Source of the DNA: Halarcobacter anaerophilus
GTDB taxonomy: Bacteria; Campylobacterota; Campylobacteria; Campylobacterales; Arcobacteraceae
Assembly: GCF_006459125.1 (NCBI RefSeq)
Contig: NZ_CP041070.1
Span: 1,116,001-1,180,000 of the forward strand
DNA length: 64,000 nt
Direction of reading: 5' to 3'
Shown in pieces: positions 44,938 to 54,261 of the stretch. Numbering within the stretch: the stretch's first letter is position 1; each line of letters opens with the position of its first letter. Under the pieces are notes generated by a model. The model was given only the letters and a program-made list of their open reading frames with translations. It was not told where the DNA came from and made no database searches. The position numbers and the translations under genes were made by a program.

Positions 44938-46125
44938 ATGGCATTTACAAAAGATGATTTTAAAAATAAAATTGAAGAGATTCAAAAAGAGTCTTGGTAT
45001 AAACAACCTTTAGGGTTTGGTATAGCAAGAGTTGATAGAGGACAATTAAATAAAGATAAAATTTTACAAGCAACATTCCCTGTAGTAAACTGGAAAGAAA
45101 ACTACGGTTCGGCAGCAGTTTTTCTTAACGCATTAAAAGAAGCGGGAATTGAAGTTGATACTTCAAAATCAGAATTTGTTTGTAGTGTTAGTGATGCATT
45201 TTTAACTTCTTGTATAGAGACTTTTAGACCATATATTCCTGAGGCAAAAGGGCAAGATCATAAAAATGTTCAAATAGTTTCAAAATTAGCTTCATTGCCT
45301 ATTGATACAGGTTTTACCGAAGATGATTATAAAGTAGTATTTATTTTTGAAGACGAAACAGTTCAGTCGGTTGAAGCGGCATATTTAAAACTTTACGCTC
45401 TTTCTTCAGGAAAAGCAGCACTTAGAAGTTTAAATTTAAATGGAATTTTCGGAACACTTCACAACTGTGCATGGGTTGGAAACAAACCTGTTGAATTGGA
45501 TTGGTTAAGAGAAAATGAAATTTCATTGAAATTGACAGGAAAATATCCTGAAATTACAATGGTTGATAAATTCCCTAGATTCTTATCTCATATTATTCCT
45601 GCTGATAACGTAAGAATTTTAGAGACTAGCAAAGTAAGATTCGGTGCTCAGTTAGCAGGTGGAACTACTGTTATGCCGGGTGCTGCATATATTAACTTTA
45701 ATGCTGGAACTGAAGGTGCAGTAATGGTAGAAGGAAGAATCTCATCTTCTGCAAAAGTCGGAGCAGGTTCTGATGTAGGGGGAGGAGCTTCTATTTTAGG
45801 TGTTCTTTCAGGAACAGACGGAGTTCCCGTTACAATAGGGGAAAATACGCTTCTTGGTGCAAACTCTTGTACCGGTACTGCTATTGGTGACGGTTGTATT
45901 CTTGATGCAGGTGTTACAATCTTGCCCGGAACAAAAATTACACTTTCTGAAAAAGCTGTAGAAGCATTAAAAGAGATAAATCCAGGTAAAGAGATATCTA
46001 CTTCAATGAAAGGTTCTGATTTCCAAGGTGTAAACGGAGTACACTTTAGAGTTAACTCTACAACAGGTCAAACAATTGCAATGAGATCTACAAGAGAAGT
46101 TAAACTTAACGCAGACCTTCACTAA
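44938..46125 (+). CDS. dapD: Tetrahydrodipicolinate N-succinyltransferase DapD (long form)
   Basis: 395 residues. The C-terminal part has left-handed beta-helix hexapeptide repeats (INFNAGTEGAVMVEGRISSS, VGAGSDVGGGASILG, IGENTLLGANSCTG). It catalyses the succinyl-CoA dependent step of lysine/meso-diaminopimelate synthesis. The extra N-terminal ~100 residues are characteristic of the long DapD type found in epsilon- and some other proteobacteria, versus 274 in E. coli. AAGGAAA precedes the ATG. Monocistronic with a terminator. Confidence 0.92.
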   Translation: MAFTKDDFKNKIEEIQKESWYKQPLGFGIARVDRGQLNKDKILQATFPVVNWKENYGSAAVFLNALKEAGIEVDTSKSEFVCSVSDAFLTSCIETFRPYIPEAKGQDHKNVQIVSKLASLPIDTGFTEDDYKVVFIFEDETVQSVEAAYLKLYALSSGKAALRSLNLNGIFGTLHNCAWVGNKPVELDWLRENEISLKLTGKYPEITMVDKFPRFLSHIIPADNVRILETSKVRFGAQLAGGTTVMPGAAYINFNAGTEGAVMVEGRISSSAKVGAGSDVGGGASILGVLSGTDGVPVTIGENTLLGANSCTGTAIGDGCILDAGVTILPGTKITLSEKAVEALKEINPGKEISTSMKGSDFQGVNGVHFRVNSTTGQTIAMRSTREVKLNADLH

Positions 46126-46155
46126 ATATAAAAGGCTTTTGCCTTTTATATAAAT
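46126..46155. terminator. Bidirectional terminator between dapD and the GGDEF gene
   Basis: ATATAAAAGGC (46126-46136), loop TTTT, GCCTTTTATAT (46141-46151). Perfect 11-bp stem placed between convergent genes. Confidence 0.83.
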
Positions 46156-46161
46156 ACTTTT

Positions 46162-48003
46162 TTAAAACAAATCTATACTGGAAACTTGTTCTTCTTTAAA
46201 TCTTTTAACATTATCTCTTCCGCTGTTTTTTGCTTCATATAAAGCTATATCTGCATTTTTTATAACAGTATCAAGATTATTTGAATCTTTTGGATACATA
46301 GAAAGACCGATACTTACGGTTTTTTTCAATTTTGTTCCCGCATAAATATCAATTTCATTTTCTCTTACTCTTTGGGCAATTTTTGAAGCAACATTTAAAG
46401 CAGCCTCTTCAGATTTGACGTTTATTAATAAAACAATAAACTCTTCTCCTCCGTATCTTATTACAATATCCGATTCTCTTACGGTGTCTTCAAGTATTTT
46501 TGCTAGTTCTTTTAAAACTTTGTCTCCGATATTGTGTCCATATTCATCGTTTACGGCTTTAAAATGATCCATATCAAGCATAAGAACACCGATATCACCG
46601 TTTTCTCTTTTTATTTGAGGAAGAAGTTTTTTGCTGTGTTCTTCTAAGAATTTTCTATTATAAAGTCCTGTTAGACTATCTTTAAAAGCCGACTCTTTTA
46701 GTGCTGCCATCAGAAGTTTTACTTCAATAACAGGAGTAGTCTCTTTTAGATAACTTTTTATAAAGATAACTTTTTCTTTTAGAGAATTTAACTCTTCTAC
46801 CGTGTTACAAGTAAAATGTACGATCAAATATATGTTTTTTGCAATATCAAAATTTATGCAGTAATAATATTTATCTTTGTTTTCATAATATTGGCAACTG
46901 TTTTGAAACTTGATTGAGACTACATCTTGATTCGTTCTGGCACATCTGCAAAGTTCAGGATTGTTTTTTATTGTCGGTTCGCAATAAAAGGATTCACCCG
47001 ATTGGGCTACTTTTCTCATCTTTTGTTTTGTCGAATCAATCTCCATAAAAGTAAAGTTTTTTAATCCGAATCTATTTTGCATAACCTCTTTTAATCTGGT
47101 ATAAATCTCTTCTAAAGTGCTGTCTAATTCAATTTGCTTTTTATATTGATAAAGATTTGACAGATTATCTACAATAAATTTCGACTCTTTTAAAGGGTTT
47201 CTTCTCATAGTAGAAGTTTTATATCCCGTATAAACTTGAAGTTTTTTATCTATATCATCTGTCGTATCTTTAAATATTTCAAGCAGATTATTATATTCTC
47301 GAGTTAAATGGATAATATCCATTGAAAGCTCTTTGGGAGGAGAAATTTTTTCAAAGTTACCTTGTATTGCATTTGATATACTGTTTTTAAAGAGTTCATA
47401 GAGTTTAAAATAGGGCATTATATATTTTTTATTATAAATCAAGAAAAATATTATCGTAAGAAGAATAAAAAGCGAAACTATATAAATTGATTCAATACCA
47501 ATCTCTTTTAAAGTATTAATATCAAGTACTAAAGAGATGGCACCTAAGGTTGTACCTTGTTCTACATTGTGGCATTTAAGACAGTTTATACCTTTATCCG
47601 CAACTGCATTATAAGGAATAGTAACTCTAACGGTAGTTTTTGTTATAGATTCATCAATCTCATAATACATTTTTCCGCTGTTTAAAACTTTTTTATCAAT
47701 ATCATCCCGAGGGATATCTCTTACATGACCGAACTGTTTATTTACATATTCACTTCTTGCCAACCAAAGCTTATCAACATTTCTCATATTTGAAACAGAC
47801 TGGATAAAAGTTCCTACTTGGTGCATATTATCGTTAACCATATATGAAGTTAAACCGCTTTTTACGGCTTCGGAAATAGAGACGGCATTATGAATAGCAG
47901 ATTTTATACCGGCATTTCTTAGATTATATAGACTTAACAGTGTAATTGACAAAGACAGAGCAATAACCATTAGCACTGAATTAAGTATAATATTTCTACT
48001 CAT
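46162..48003 (-). CDS. Membrane diguanylate cyclase with periplasmic heme-c motif
   Basis: 613 residues. TM1 (about 4-27), a periplasmic sensor region to about 170 containing CLKCH (a CxxCH covalent heme-c motif) near residue 141, TM2 (about 173-192), a helical linker, a GAF-like region (about 285-435) and a GGDEF domain (about 450-600). The active site is RYGGEEF and the inhibitory site RxxD (RESD) precedes it. It should make cyclic di-GMP in response to a redox or gas signal sensed by heme. The GAF-like part has seven cysteines within about 45 residues (FYCEPTIKN, CRCART, CQYY, YYYCIN), which may form a second metal or redox site. Monocistronic. Confidence 0.88.
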   Translation of the reverse strand: MSRNIILNSVLMVIALSLSITLLSLYNLRNAGIKSAIHNAVSISEAVKSGLTSYMVNDNMHQVGTFIQSVSNMRNVDKLWLARSEYVNKQFGHVRDIPRDDIDKKVLNSGKMYYEIDESITKTTVRVTIPYNAVADKGINCLKCHNVEQGTTLGAISLVLDINTLKEIGIESIYIVSLFILLTIIFFLIYNKKYIMPYFKLYELFKNSISNAIQGNFEKISPPKELSMDIIHLTREYNNLLEIFKDTTDDIDKKLQVYTGYKTSTMRRNPLKESKFIVDNLSNLYQYKKQIELDSTLEEIYTRLKEVMQNRFGLKNFTFMEIDSTKQKMRKVAQSGESFYCEPTIKNNPELCRCARTNQDVVSIKFQNSCQYYENKDKYYYCINFDIAKNIYLIVHFTCNTVEELNSLKEKVIFIKSYLKETTPVIEVKLLMAALKESAFKDSLTGLYNRKFLEEHSKKLLPQIKRENGDIGVLMLDMDHFKAVNDEYGHNIGDKVLKELAKILEDTVRESDIVIRYGGEEFIVLLINVKSEEAALNVASKIAQRVRENEIDIYAGTKLKKTVSIGLSMYPKDSNNLDTVIKNADIALYEAKNSGRDNVKRFKEEQVSSIDLF

Positions 48004-48066
48004 TTTATAATTGACCCTTTCAAAACCTCTATTTTATTGTAATTCTTCTTAAATTATTTATTTAGT

Positions 48067-49371
48067 TTATATTCTAAATAAATCCTTTGGATTGACGTGT
48101 TTTTCGTTTTTTGTTGCTTGAAAAGTAAGCGTATCGTTTACTCTTCCAACCACATAACCTTTTTTTATCCATCTTCCTACTTTTAAGGAAGGAGAAATCT
48201 TATCTAAATGGGAATATATTGTATGCAGACCGTTTTTATGTTGTACAATTACAACATTTTCCAACATTCCCGCATCTTTTTTTGCATATACTATTTTACC
48301 GTTAAAAATAGCTTTTACTTTTGCTTGGGGTTTTGTTGTTTTTAAAACAATCGATTCATTAAATAATTGAATTTTATAAACAGGATCATAATATTTTCCA
48401 AAGTTTTTAACGACTTTAAAAGAGTCCAAAGGAGCAATTGTTTTTCTTCCTCTGTATTTTACGATTTTAATTCCCGAGGTTGAAGAGCCTATCATTCTTA
48501 CATCTACATCAATATCTTTTGCATATCTGCTGTTTCTTGCATCTTCATCCAAAGTATAAGTACCTTTTTTTGAACTCTCTTTTTTACTTTTTCTTTTCTT
48601 TTGTGCCGCTAGTCTTCTTGCTTTTGCGATTCTTTCTTTTTTCTCTTTTTCCAGCTCTTCTTTTTTTAAGATATTTAATCTTCCCAAAAGATCTTTTAAA
48701 GACTCTTGTTTTTGTATGGTGCTTTTTAACTCTTTTTGATACTCTTTATGTTTGCTTTCAAGAGAGACCAGAGATTTGGAGTATTTTTTTTTGAGAATAT
48801 TCAGCTCTTTTTTCTTTTTCTTTCTATCTTCTATATAAGCAGAAATTTTTTTTATCTTTTTTTGATTCTCTTTTTTGTTTTGTGTTATAAGTTCATAACT
48901 GTTGTTTAATTTCAAAATCTGATCTTTTGAATTTTGGGAAAGTATTGAATATATTTCCGAATCTATAAGCTCTTGTGTTGTACTCTCTCCTGCTAGTTTA
49001 AGAGCAATAGAAGAAGAAAAATCATCTATAATAACTCGTATAATCTGCTTTTCATTCTCTTCTCTTTTTTTCATTAAAGATTTTGAATCTTCATGAAGTG
49101 AAGATAAGTTTTTTTTAGCTTCGTTTAACTGGCTTTCATGCTTTTTTATATCATCATTTACTACAGTTATAACTTCTTCTAATTTTGCAAGCTCTTTATT
49201 TTGATTTGAGATCTGTTTTGCCAATACTTTAATCTGCAAGTCCGTTTTAAACTGAGCCGTTTGGTTTTTTTTCAAGATCTCTTTATTTTGTGCTATTTTA
49301 TTATCTATATTTTTAGAAGAAGCATTTAAAAGAGTTGCTAAAACTACAAATACTATTAGAAATCTAGTCAT
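48067..49371 (-). CDS. EnvC-like murein hydrolase activator with degenerate LytM domain
   Basis: 434 residues: Sec signal (about 1-18), a long coiled coil (about 20-260), and a C-terminal LytM fold (about 315-434). The zinc ligands of M23 peptidases (HxGxD and HxH) are absent: where HLH is expected the sequence reads TFQATKNEKHVNP. The protein is therefore an activator rather than a peptidase, as E. coli EnvC is. It overlaps ftsX by 8 bp, matching the FtsEX-EnvC system in which ATP hydrolysis by FtsE is transmitted through FtsX to the coiled coil to open amidases at the septum. Confidence 0.88.
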   Translation of the reverse strand: MTRFLIVFVVLATLLNASSKNIDNKIAQNKEILKKNQTAQFKTDLQIKVLAKQISNQNKELAKLEEVITVVNDDIKKHESQLNEAKKNLSSLHEDSKSLMKKREENEKQIIRVIIDDFSSSIALKLAGESTTQELIDSEIYSILSQNSKDQILKLNNSYELITQNKKENQKKIKKISAYIEDRKKKKKELNILKKKYSKSLVSLESKHKEYQKELKSTIQKQESLKDLLGRLNILKKEELEKEKKERIAKARRLAAQKKRKSKKESSKKGTYTLDEDARNSRYAKDIDVDVRMIGSSTSGIKIVKYRGRKTIAPLDSFKVVKNFGKYYDPVYKIQLFNESIVLKTTKPQAKVKAIFNGKIVYAKKDAGMLENVVIVQHKNGLHTIYSHLDKISPSLKVGRWIKKGYVVGRVNDTLTFQATKNEKHVNPKDLFRI

Positions 49372-50182
49372 GCTTTATTTTATACTTTAATAATACCCCG
49401 ATAATTGTCAATATAGAGATACCAAAAGAGAGGAAAAAGATTTTAATCAAAGAATCCTCAACTGTTAATGTTACGGAAATAATACCTTCTAAATCATCAG
49501 GTAAAAGGATACCTATGTTTCCTACTAAGTATATAAAGATAGCCGAAACGGTAATAAATGATATTAGTGAACTGAAAATTGCATATTTTAATATAGTCGA
49601 AGAACTATATAAAATTGAAGCACCGTGCAATTTTAAGATTGTTATTTTTTCATGGTGTTCATAAAACCATATTCTAATCTGTTTTGAAATCATCATAATT
49701 GCAAAAATAGTAATAATAGAAAAAAGTATCATACTGATTCTGCTAAGAAGCAGTAATAAAAGATAGACGGTATTATGGTTTTTAGAAAAAATTTCGACTT
49801 TTCTGACATTTTTATTTTCATAAAGTTGATTTTTAATACTTTCAAGTTCACTTGTCGTGGGGAAAACTTCAAGTTTTATTTTATAAAAATGGGGAAGTTT
49901 TCTTTTCAATAAATCAATCGAAGTATTAGATAGACTTGAACTTATATTTTTTATTATCTTATCATTTTTCAAAGTTATTATTTTTTCAACACGAATATTT
50001 GCCAATTCGCTTATATTCTCTTTTATTAAAGGGGTATTTGTAATCACTACAATAGAGTAATCATTTGCTATTGTTTTTTTATAGTTATCTAATATATTCG
50101 TTGAAAAAATATAGATAATAAAAGAGATTAACATTGCTGTTAAGGGAATAACAAAACCAAATGTATTTTTAAGAAACTTCAT
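49364..50182 (-). CDS. ftsX: Cell division protein FtsX
   Basis: 272 residues with four membrane helices (about 12-30, 143-165, 197-222, 244-265) and a periplasmic loop between the first two, the FtsX/ABC3 layout. It links FtsE to the periplasmic activator encoded by the next gene. The start overlaps ftsE by 14 bp and the end overlaps the envC-like gene, so the three are translationally coupled. Confidence 0.88.
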   Translation of the reverse strand: MKFLKNTFGFVIPLTAMLISFIIYIFSTNILDNYKKTIANDYSIVVITNTPLIKENISELANIRVEKIITLKNDKIIKNISSSLSNTSIDLLKRKLPHFYKIKLEVFPTTSELESIKNQLYENKNVRKVEIFSKNHNTVYLLLLLLSRISMILFSIITIFAIMMISKQIRIWFYEHHEKITILKLHGASILYSSSTILKYAIFSSLISFITVSAIFIYLVGNIGILLPDDLEGIISVTLTVEDSLIKIFFLSFGISILTIIGVLLKYKIKHD

Positions 50183-50831
50183 AAATTATACCGTCTTCAA
50201 TGGAAAGCTGTCTAAATCTTATACCGAAATTTTTTGGAACTCTATGGGTTACAACAACAACGGTAATTCCTAATTGTTCATTTGCCCCTTTTAACAAATT
50301 CCATACAACTTCGGCAGAATAATCATCAAGATTCCCCGTAGGTTCATCTGCAATAATGATTTTAGGGTTATGAGCCAATGCTCTTGCAACTGCAACTCTT
50401 TGCTGTTCTCCTCCACTTAGTTCATTTGGATAATAACCTTGCCTGTGAGAGAGTTTAACATGTGCAAGAAGTTTGATTGCCTGCTCTTTTGAAACATCTG
50501 AAGAGTAGCCGTTTATTTTTAGAGGAATCATAATATTCTCTTCAATAGTCCACTCTTTTATAAGTTTATAATCTTGAAAAATAATACCGATATCTTTTCT
50601 TAATCTTCTAAGAGGTTTACTCTTTATTCCAAAAACCTCTTGTCCGGCAATATTTAAACTTCCGTGCTTTAAGGGAATTTCTCCGTAAAATGATTTTAAA
50701 AGAGTTGATTTTCCGCTACCGCTTGTTCCGCCTATAAATATAAATTCTCTCTCTTTTATAGAAAAGTTTCCTTTTTTTATGATATATTTATTCTCATCAT
50801 AAGAGAGATATATATTTTTAGCTTCTATCAT
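50169..50831 (-). CDS. ftsE: Cell division ATP-binding protein FtsE
   Basis: 220 residues. Walker A GGTSGSGKSTLLKS near residue 34, Q-loop IGIIFQDYKLI, signature LSGGEQQRVAVARAL, Walker B IIIADEPTGNLDD, switch VVTHR. The order and length match FtsE, the ATPase of the FtsEX complex that regulates septal murein hydrolysis. Overlaps trmB by 14 bp upstream and ftsX by 14 bp downstream. Confidence 0.92.
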   Translation of the reverse strand: MIEAKNIYLSYDENKYIIKKGNFSIKEREFIFIGGTSGSGKSTLLKSFYGEIPLKHGSLNIAGQEVFGIKSKPLRRLRKDIGIIFQDYKLIKEWTIEENIMIPLKINGYSSDVSKEQAIKLLAHVKLSHRQGYYPNELSGGEQQRVAVARALAHNPKIIIADEPTGNLDDYSAEVVWNLLKGANEQLGITVVVVTHRVPKNFGIRFRQLSIEDGIIYEVS

Positions 50832-52023
50832 CTTTTAATATCTCTTTTAGTTTTTTATGTGCTTTTATATTTGCACTTGAAGGTAGGGGCAGGTCTTGAA
50901 AATATCCGGCTTTTTTATCTTCAACTAAAATATATTTATTTAAAGGTCTGTCAAAACTTCCGAATGTAACTTGTATCAATCCTGAATTTGTTCTGTTTTC
51001 AATAATAAAAATATCCTCAATATGAACAAAATAATCATCTTCGATTATTGCTTTGCTAGGAAGATTTTTAATAATATTATCAAATTGAATATCTTCATCA
51101 AAATTAAAATCATAATTAAGATCGATATCTTTATCTTCTTGATCGCAATAAAGAGTCACATCATAAATATTTTTTCCTTGTTTTTTCCATCTGTCTTCAT
51201 ATTTACTGGATATTTGCAGATCTTTGTTTATATCTATAACTATTTTCCCTTTTGGAAGATTTGTTAAAAGATTTGTGCAATAATCAAAATATTTTCTGCT
51301 ATCTGTTCTAAGTTCTAAAGTTCCATCTTTTTTTAAAACTCTTAAAGCTTCATTTATAAAAGCATTTGAATAGATTCTTCTGTGAGGTTTTTTATCCCAA
51401 GGTACGGGAAAATGAACAAAAATTCTTCCTACTTTATTAGAGTTTATAAACTCCATAAAAAGTCTTGCATCATAACTTACTACTAAGATATTTTCTATAT
51501 TTTGTATTCTAATCTGTTTTAAAAGCTGTTCAATAGAGGGTGTATGAATCTCTAACCCGATAAATTGTATATGAGGATTTGTTTTTGCTTGATGAAGAAG
51601 GTGTCTTCCGCTTCCAAATCCAATCTCGATTTGAAGCTCTTTGTCGGTTTTAAAATCATTTATAAAAAAATCAATATCTTTTAGGTATTTTTCATCAGGT
51701 TTGATTTTTTGGTTAAAATTTTGAGTGTTGCTGAAAACAATATTTGCATCAACGACTTTTGCATAAGAGTTTATAGCATCTTTTACTATTTGAACAGGAG
51801 AGATTCTTGTAACTTTATCAACTTTTAAAAGAGAGTTTTCACCTTTTTGTTTAAGGGTTAAAAAAAACTTTTTATTATCTTTTTTTACGGCAATTTTATA
51901 TTCGGGTTTTCTTGGTTTATTTGTGAAATCGTAAGATTTAGCAACAAAATCAAAAGAAAAATCTTCATATTTTGAAGGCGTTACTAATTCTCTATTTTTT
52001 TTATCAAAAACTATATGTGGCAT
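50818..52023 (-). CDS. trmB: tRNA (guanine-N7-)-methyltransferase TrmB, long form
   Basis: 401 residues, against about 240 in E. coli. The catalytic core is at about 130-290: IEIGFGSGRHLLHQAK (SAM site), IGLEIHTPSIEQLL, FVHFPVPWDKKPHRRI. There is an N-terminal extension of about 120 residues and a C-terminal one of about 100, as seen in Campylobacterota TrmB. It makes m7G46 in tRNA. The gene follows the FN3 lipoprotein gene by 4 bp and overlaps ftsE, so tRNA modification and division genes share one transcript. Confidence 0.92.
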   Translation of the reverse strand: MPHIVFDKKNRELVTPSKYEDFSFDFVAKSYDFTNKPRKPEYKIAVKKDNKKFFLTLKQKGENSLLKVDKVTRISPVQIVKDAINSYAKVVDANIVFSNTQNFNQKIKPDEKYLKDIDFFINDFKTDKELQIEIGFGSGRHLLHQAKTNPHIQFIGLEIHTPSIEQLLKQIRIQNIENILVVSYDARLFMEFINSNKVGRIFVHFPVPWDKKPHRRIYSNAFINEALRVLKKDGTLELRTDSRKYFDYCTNLLTNLPKGKIVIDINKDLQISSKYEDRWKKQGKNIYDVTLYCDQEDKDIDLNYDFNFDEDIQFDNIIKNLPSKAIIEDDYFVHIEDIFIIENRTNSGLIQVTFGSFDRPLNKYILVEDKKAGYFQDLPLPSSANIKAHKKLKEILKDDRS

Positions 52024-52027
52024 AGAC

Positions 52028-53308
52028 TTATTTTAACTCTTTTAATTTTGGTAATACTAGTTCTGTTTTGCTTGTGATTTCCGAAACAATTCCGTATTGA
52101 TCGACTGATTGTATAGCATAACTGTATTCTACGCCTCTTGCTATATCTTTATCTTCAAATCTTAAAGCATTGATGTTCTCAAATTTAACAGTTTTTTCTT
52201 TGAAAAATCCCTCTTTTACTGTTTTATAAACATTATAAGAGACCGCTCTGCTGTCGCCTGGTTGCCAATTTAAAATTGCTTTTTGACCTTGAATTTGAGC
52301 CAAAGTAATAATAGGTTTTTCTAATTTGCTTAAAGTAGAACCCATCACTGCGTTTACATGTTCACTGCTTTCCAAACCGTCTTTGTCTACAGCTCTTACT
52401 TTGTAAAAATATACTTTTCCGTCTTCATTAATAAAATCTTCAAATTTAAAAGTATTTGCACCTACAGAATGAATTTTGCTAAATCCAGATGTTGCACTGC
52501 TGCTTCTGTAGATATTGTATCTTACCACATCAGAAGATTTTGAAGCTTGCCATGACAGTGCAATTTTTCTAGGAAGGTCTCTTGAAGCATTTACTTTAAA
52601 TGCAGGATCGGGAAGAGGTTTAGTTTGTGCCTGAACTATTTTGCTTGGAAGAGATTCCAAATCATCAAAAGTTAAAGCAGTAACTCTGTATTGATAAATA
52701 ACATTATCTTCTAAATCCATATCGATATATTCAGCTTGAAGTCTTCCTTTTACTGTTTCAAGTTTTTTCCATTCACTTGTTTCGGGAGAACTTCTCTCTA
52801 TTTTATAAGATTCTACTCTTTCATTTGGATGTGGTCTCCAGATAATTTTAATCTGTTTTGGAAGATTTGAAATAGCTTGAACAAAAGATATTCCTTCGAT
52901 TTGAGGAAGAGTAGAAACCATATAATCATTTGTTGTTTTTGACTCTACTTCACCTGCTGTTGCAGCTGAAATTTTATAAACATATTTTGTGTTAGGTTCT
53001 AAATCTTTATCTACGTAGTGAGTAGCATATCTATTTTCAATTGTATCGATATATTTTAATTTTGTACCGTCTTTTTTCATATTTGCTCTGTAAAAGTGAT
53101 ATCCCGTAACTCTTGGGTCATCAACTTTTCTCCATTCAAAAGCGATAGCGTCTACATCTGAAATTGATCTAATAGAGGCTGAATCAACGCTTTCTAAACT
53201 CTCATCTACTTTAGGTGTTTTAGGTTCATTTAAATTATTTTTTAAACTACAGCCGCTAACTAATAAAATCAAAGCTGTTAATGATGCTATTTTCATCAAT
53301 CTTGTCAT
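52028..53308 (-). CDS. Lipoprotein with four fibronectin type III repeats
   Basis: 426 residues with a lipoprotein signal ending LILLVSGC (Cys about 20). The rest is four FN3-like domains of about 90-95 residues (near 45-135, 140-230, 235-325, 330-420). Each has the Trp/Leu strand pattern (FEWRKVDDPRVTGYHFYRA, IKIIWRPHPNERVESYKIER, IALSWQASKSSDVVRYNIYR, AILNWQPGDSRAVSYNVYK). Predicted to be periplasmic or at the cell surface, mediating protein or polysaccharide contacts; no enzyme motif. The start ATG 53308 has GGAGAG upstream and lies 53 bp inside the end of the pseudouridine synthase gene. Confidence 0.83.
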   Translation of the reverse strand: MTRLMKIASLTALILLVSGCSLKNNLNEPKTPKVDESLESVDSASIRSISDVDAIAFEWRKVDDPRVTGYHFYRANMKKDGTKLKYIDTIENRYATHYVDKDLEPNTKYVYKISAATAGEVESKTTNDYMVSTLPQIEGISFVQAISNLPKQIKIIWRPHPNERVESYKIERSSPETSEWKKLETVKGRLQAEYIDMDLEDNVIYQYRVTALTFDDLESLPSKIVQAQTKPLPDPAFKVNASRDLPRKIALSWQASKSSDVVRYNIYRSSSATSGFSKIHSVGANTFKFEDFINEDGKVYFYKVRAVDKDGLESSEHVNAVMGSTLSKLEKPIITLAQIQGQKAILNWQPGDSRAVSYNVYKTVKEGFFKEKTVKFENINALRFEDKDIARGVEYSYAIQSVDQYGIVSEITSKTELVLPKLKELK

Positions 53309-54242
53309 CTACTCTCTCCATATTAAAATTACTGTATAAATATTTCTGCATGTCTTGACTTAGGTTTCCTTTGAAACTCATTTTTTCATTTGTAATTGGG
53401 TGATTTAAATATAATATATATGCATGCAAATAAAATCTATTAATTTTATTTAATTCGCCCTTAAAACCATATAAATTATCGCCTAATATATGCCTATTTA
53501 TCGAACTTAGATGTACTCTTATCTGATGAGTTCTCCCTGTAAAAAGTTTGCAGGCAATTAACTCATTTTTTTGATTATTCGACACTTCTAATTTTGCAAA
53601 TGCGGATTTGGCATATTTTCCGTTATCTACAACTGCCATCTTAAGACGATTATTCGGGTTTCTAGCTATGGGTTTTTCAATAATGCAGTTATCTTTTAAA
53701 GGAAGATCGATTATTGCAAGATAATATCTTCCCATACTTTTGTTTTCAAGTTGTTTTGATAAATTTACATGAGCTTCATTTGTTTTTGCAATAACCATAA
53801 CACCGCTTGTTCCTTTATCCAACCTGTGTACTATACCGTGTCTTTCTTCTCCGCTTATTGTAGATAAAGAGATTTTATTTAATTTAAGCCAGTCTACAAG
53901 TGTTGCATCTTTTACACTAGGAGCATCATGAACGGTAAGATTATAGGGTTTATTTAAAACCATAATATACTCATCTTCATAAATAATTTCTATGATTTTA
54001 TCTTTAAGGGATTCTTTTATAAATTCGGGATTTTTTACATCTTCCAAAACAGCTTGGGGAAACTCTACTTCGACCTTTTGTTCGGGCTTTAGCTTTAAGC
54101 CTCCTTTGGTAACGGTTTTACCGTCAACTTTTACAAACTCTTTTTTTATAAGTTGTTCTATTTGATTTCTTGAAGCTTCAATATGCAAAGTTAAGAATTT
54201 ATCTAATCGATTTGCTTCAAAAACAATAAAATTTTTATACAT
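53256..54242 (-). CDS. RluA/RluD-family 23S rRNA pseudouridine synthase
   Basis: 328 residues from ATG 54242 (an upstream TTG at 54260 is possible but poorer). S4 RNA-binding domain at about 8-65 (RLDKFLTLHIEASRNQIEQL), catalytic motif HRLDKGTSGVMVIAKT (Asp) near 140, GRTHQIRVHLSSI near 232 and ILGDNLYG. Presumed to isomerise uridines of 23S rRNA; the exact positions depend on the subgroup. Head-to-head with rodA (19 bp between starts); the tail overlaps the FN3 gene by 53 bp in a different frame. Confidence 0.9.
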   Translation of the reverse strand: MYKNFIVFEANRLDKFLTLHIEASRNQIEQLIKKEFVKVDGKTVTKGGLKLKPEQKVEVEFPQAVLEDVKNPEFIKESLKDKIIEIIYEDEYIMVLNKPYNLTVHDAPSVKDATLVDWLKLNKISLSTISGEERHGIVHRLDKGTSGVMVIAKTNEAHVNLSKQLENKSMGRYYLAIIDLPLKDNCIIEKPIARNPNNRLKMAVVDNGKYAKSAFAKLEVSNNQKNELIACKLFTGRTHQIRVHLSSINRHILGDNLYGFKGELNKINRFYLHAYILYLNHPITNEKMSFKGNLSQDMQKYLYSNFNMERVDDKIDENSIINSFDFIS

Positions 54243-54261
54243 TTTTGGATACTCTTTCAAT

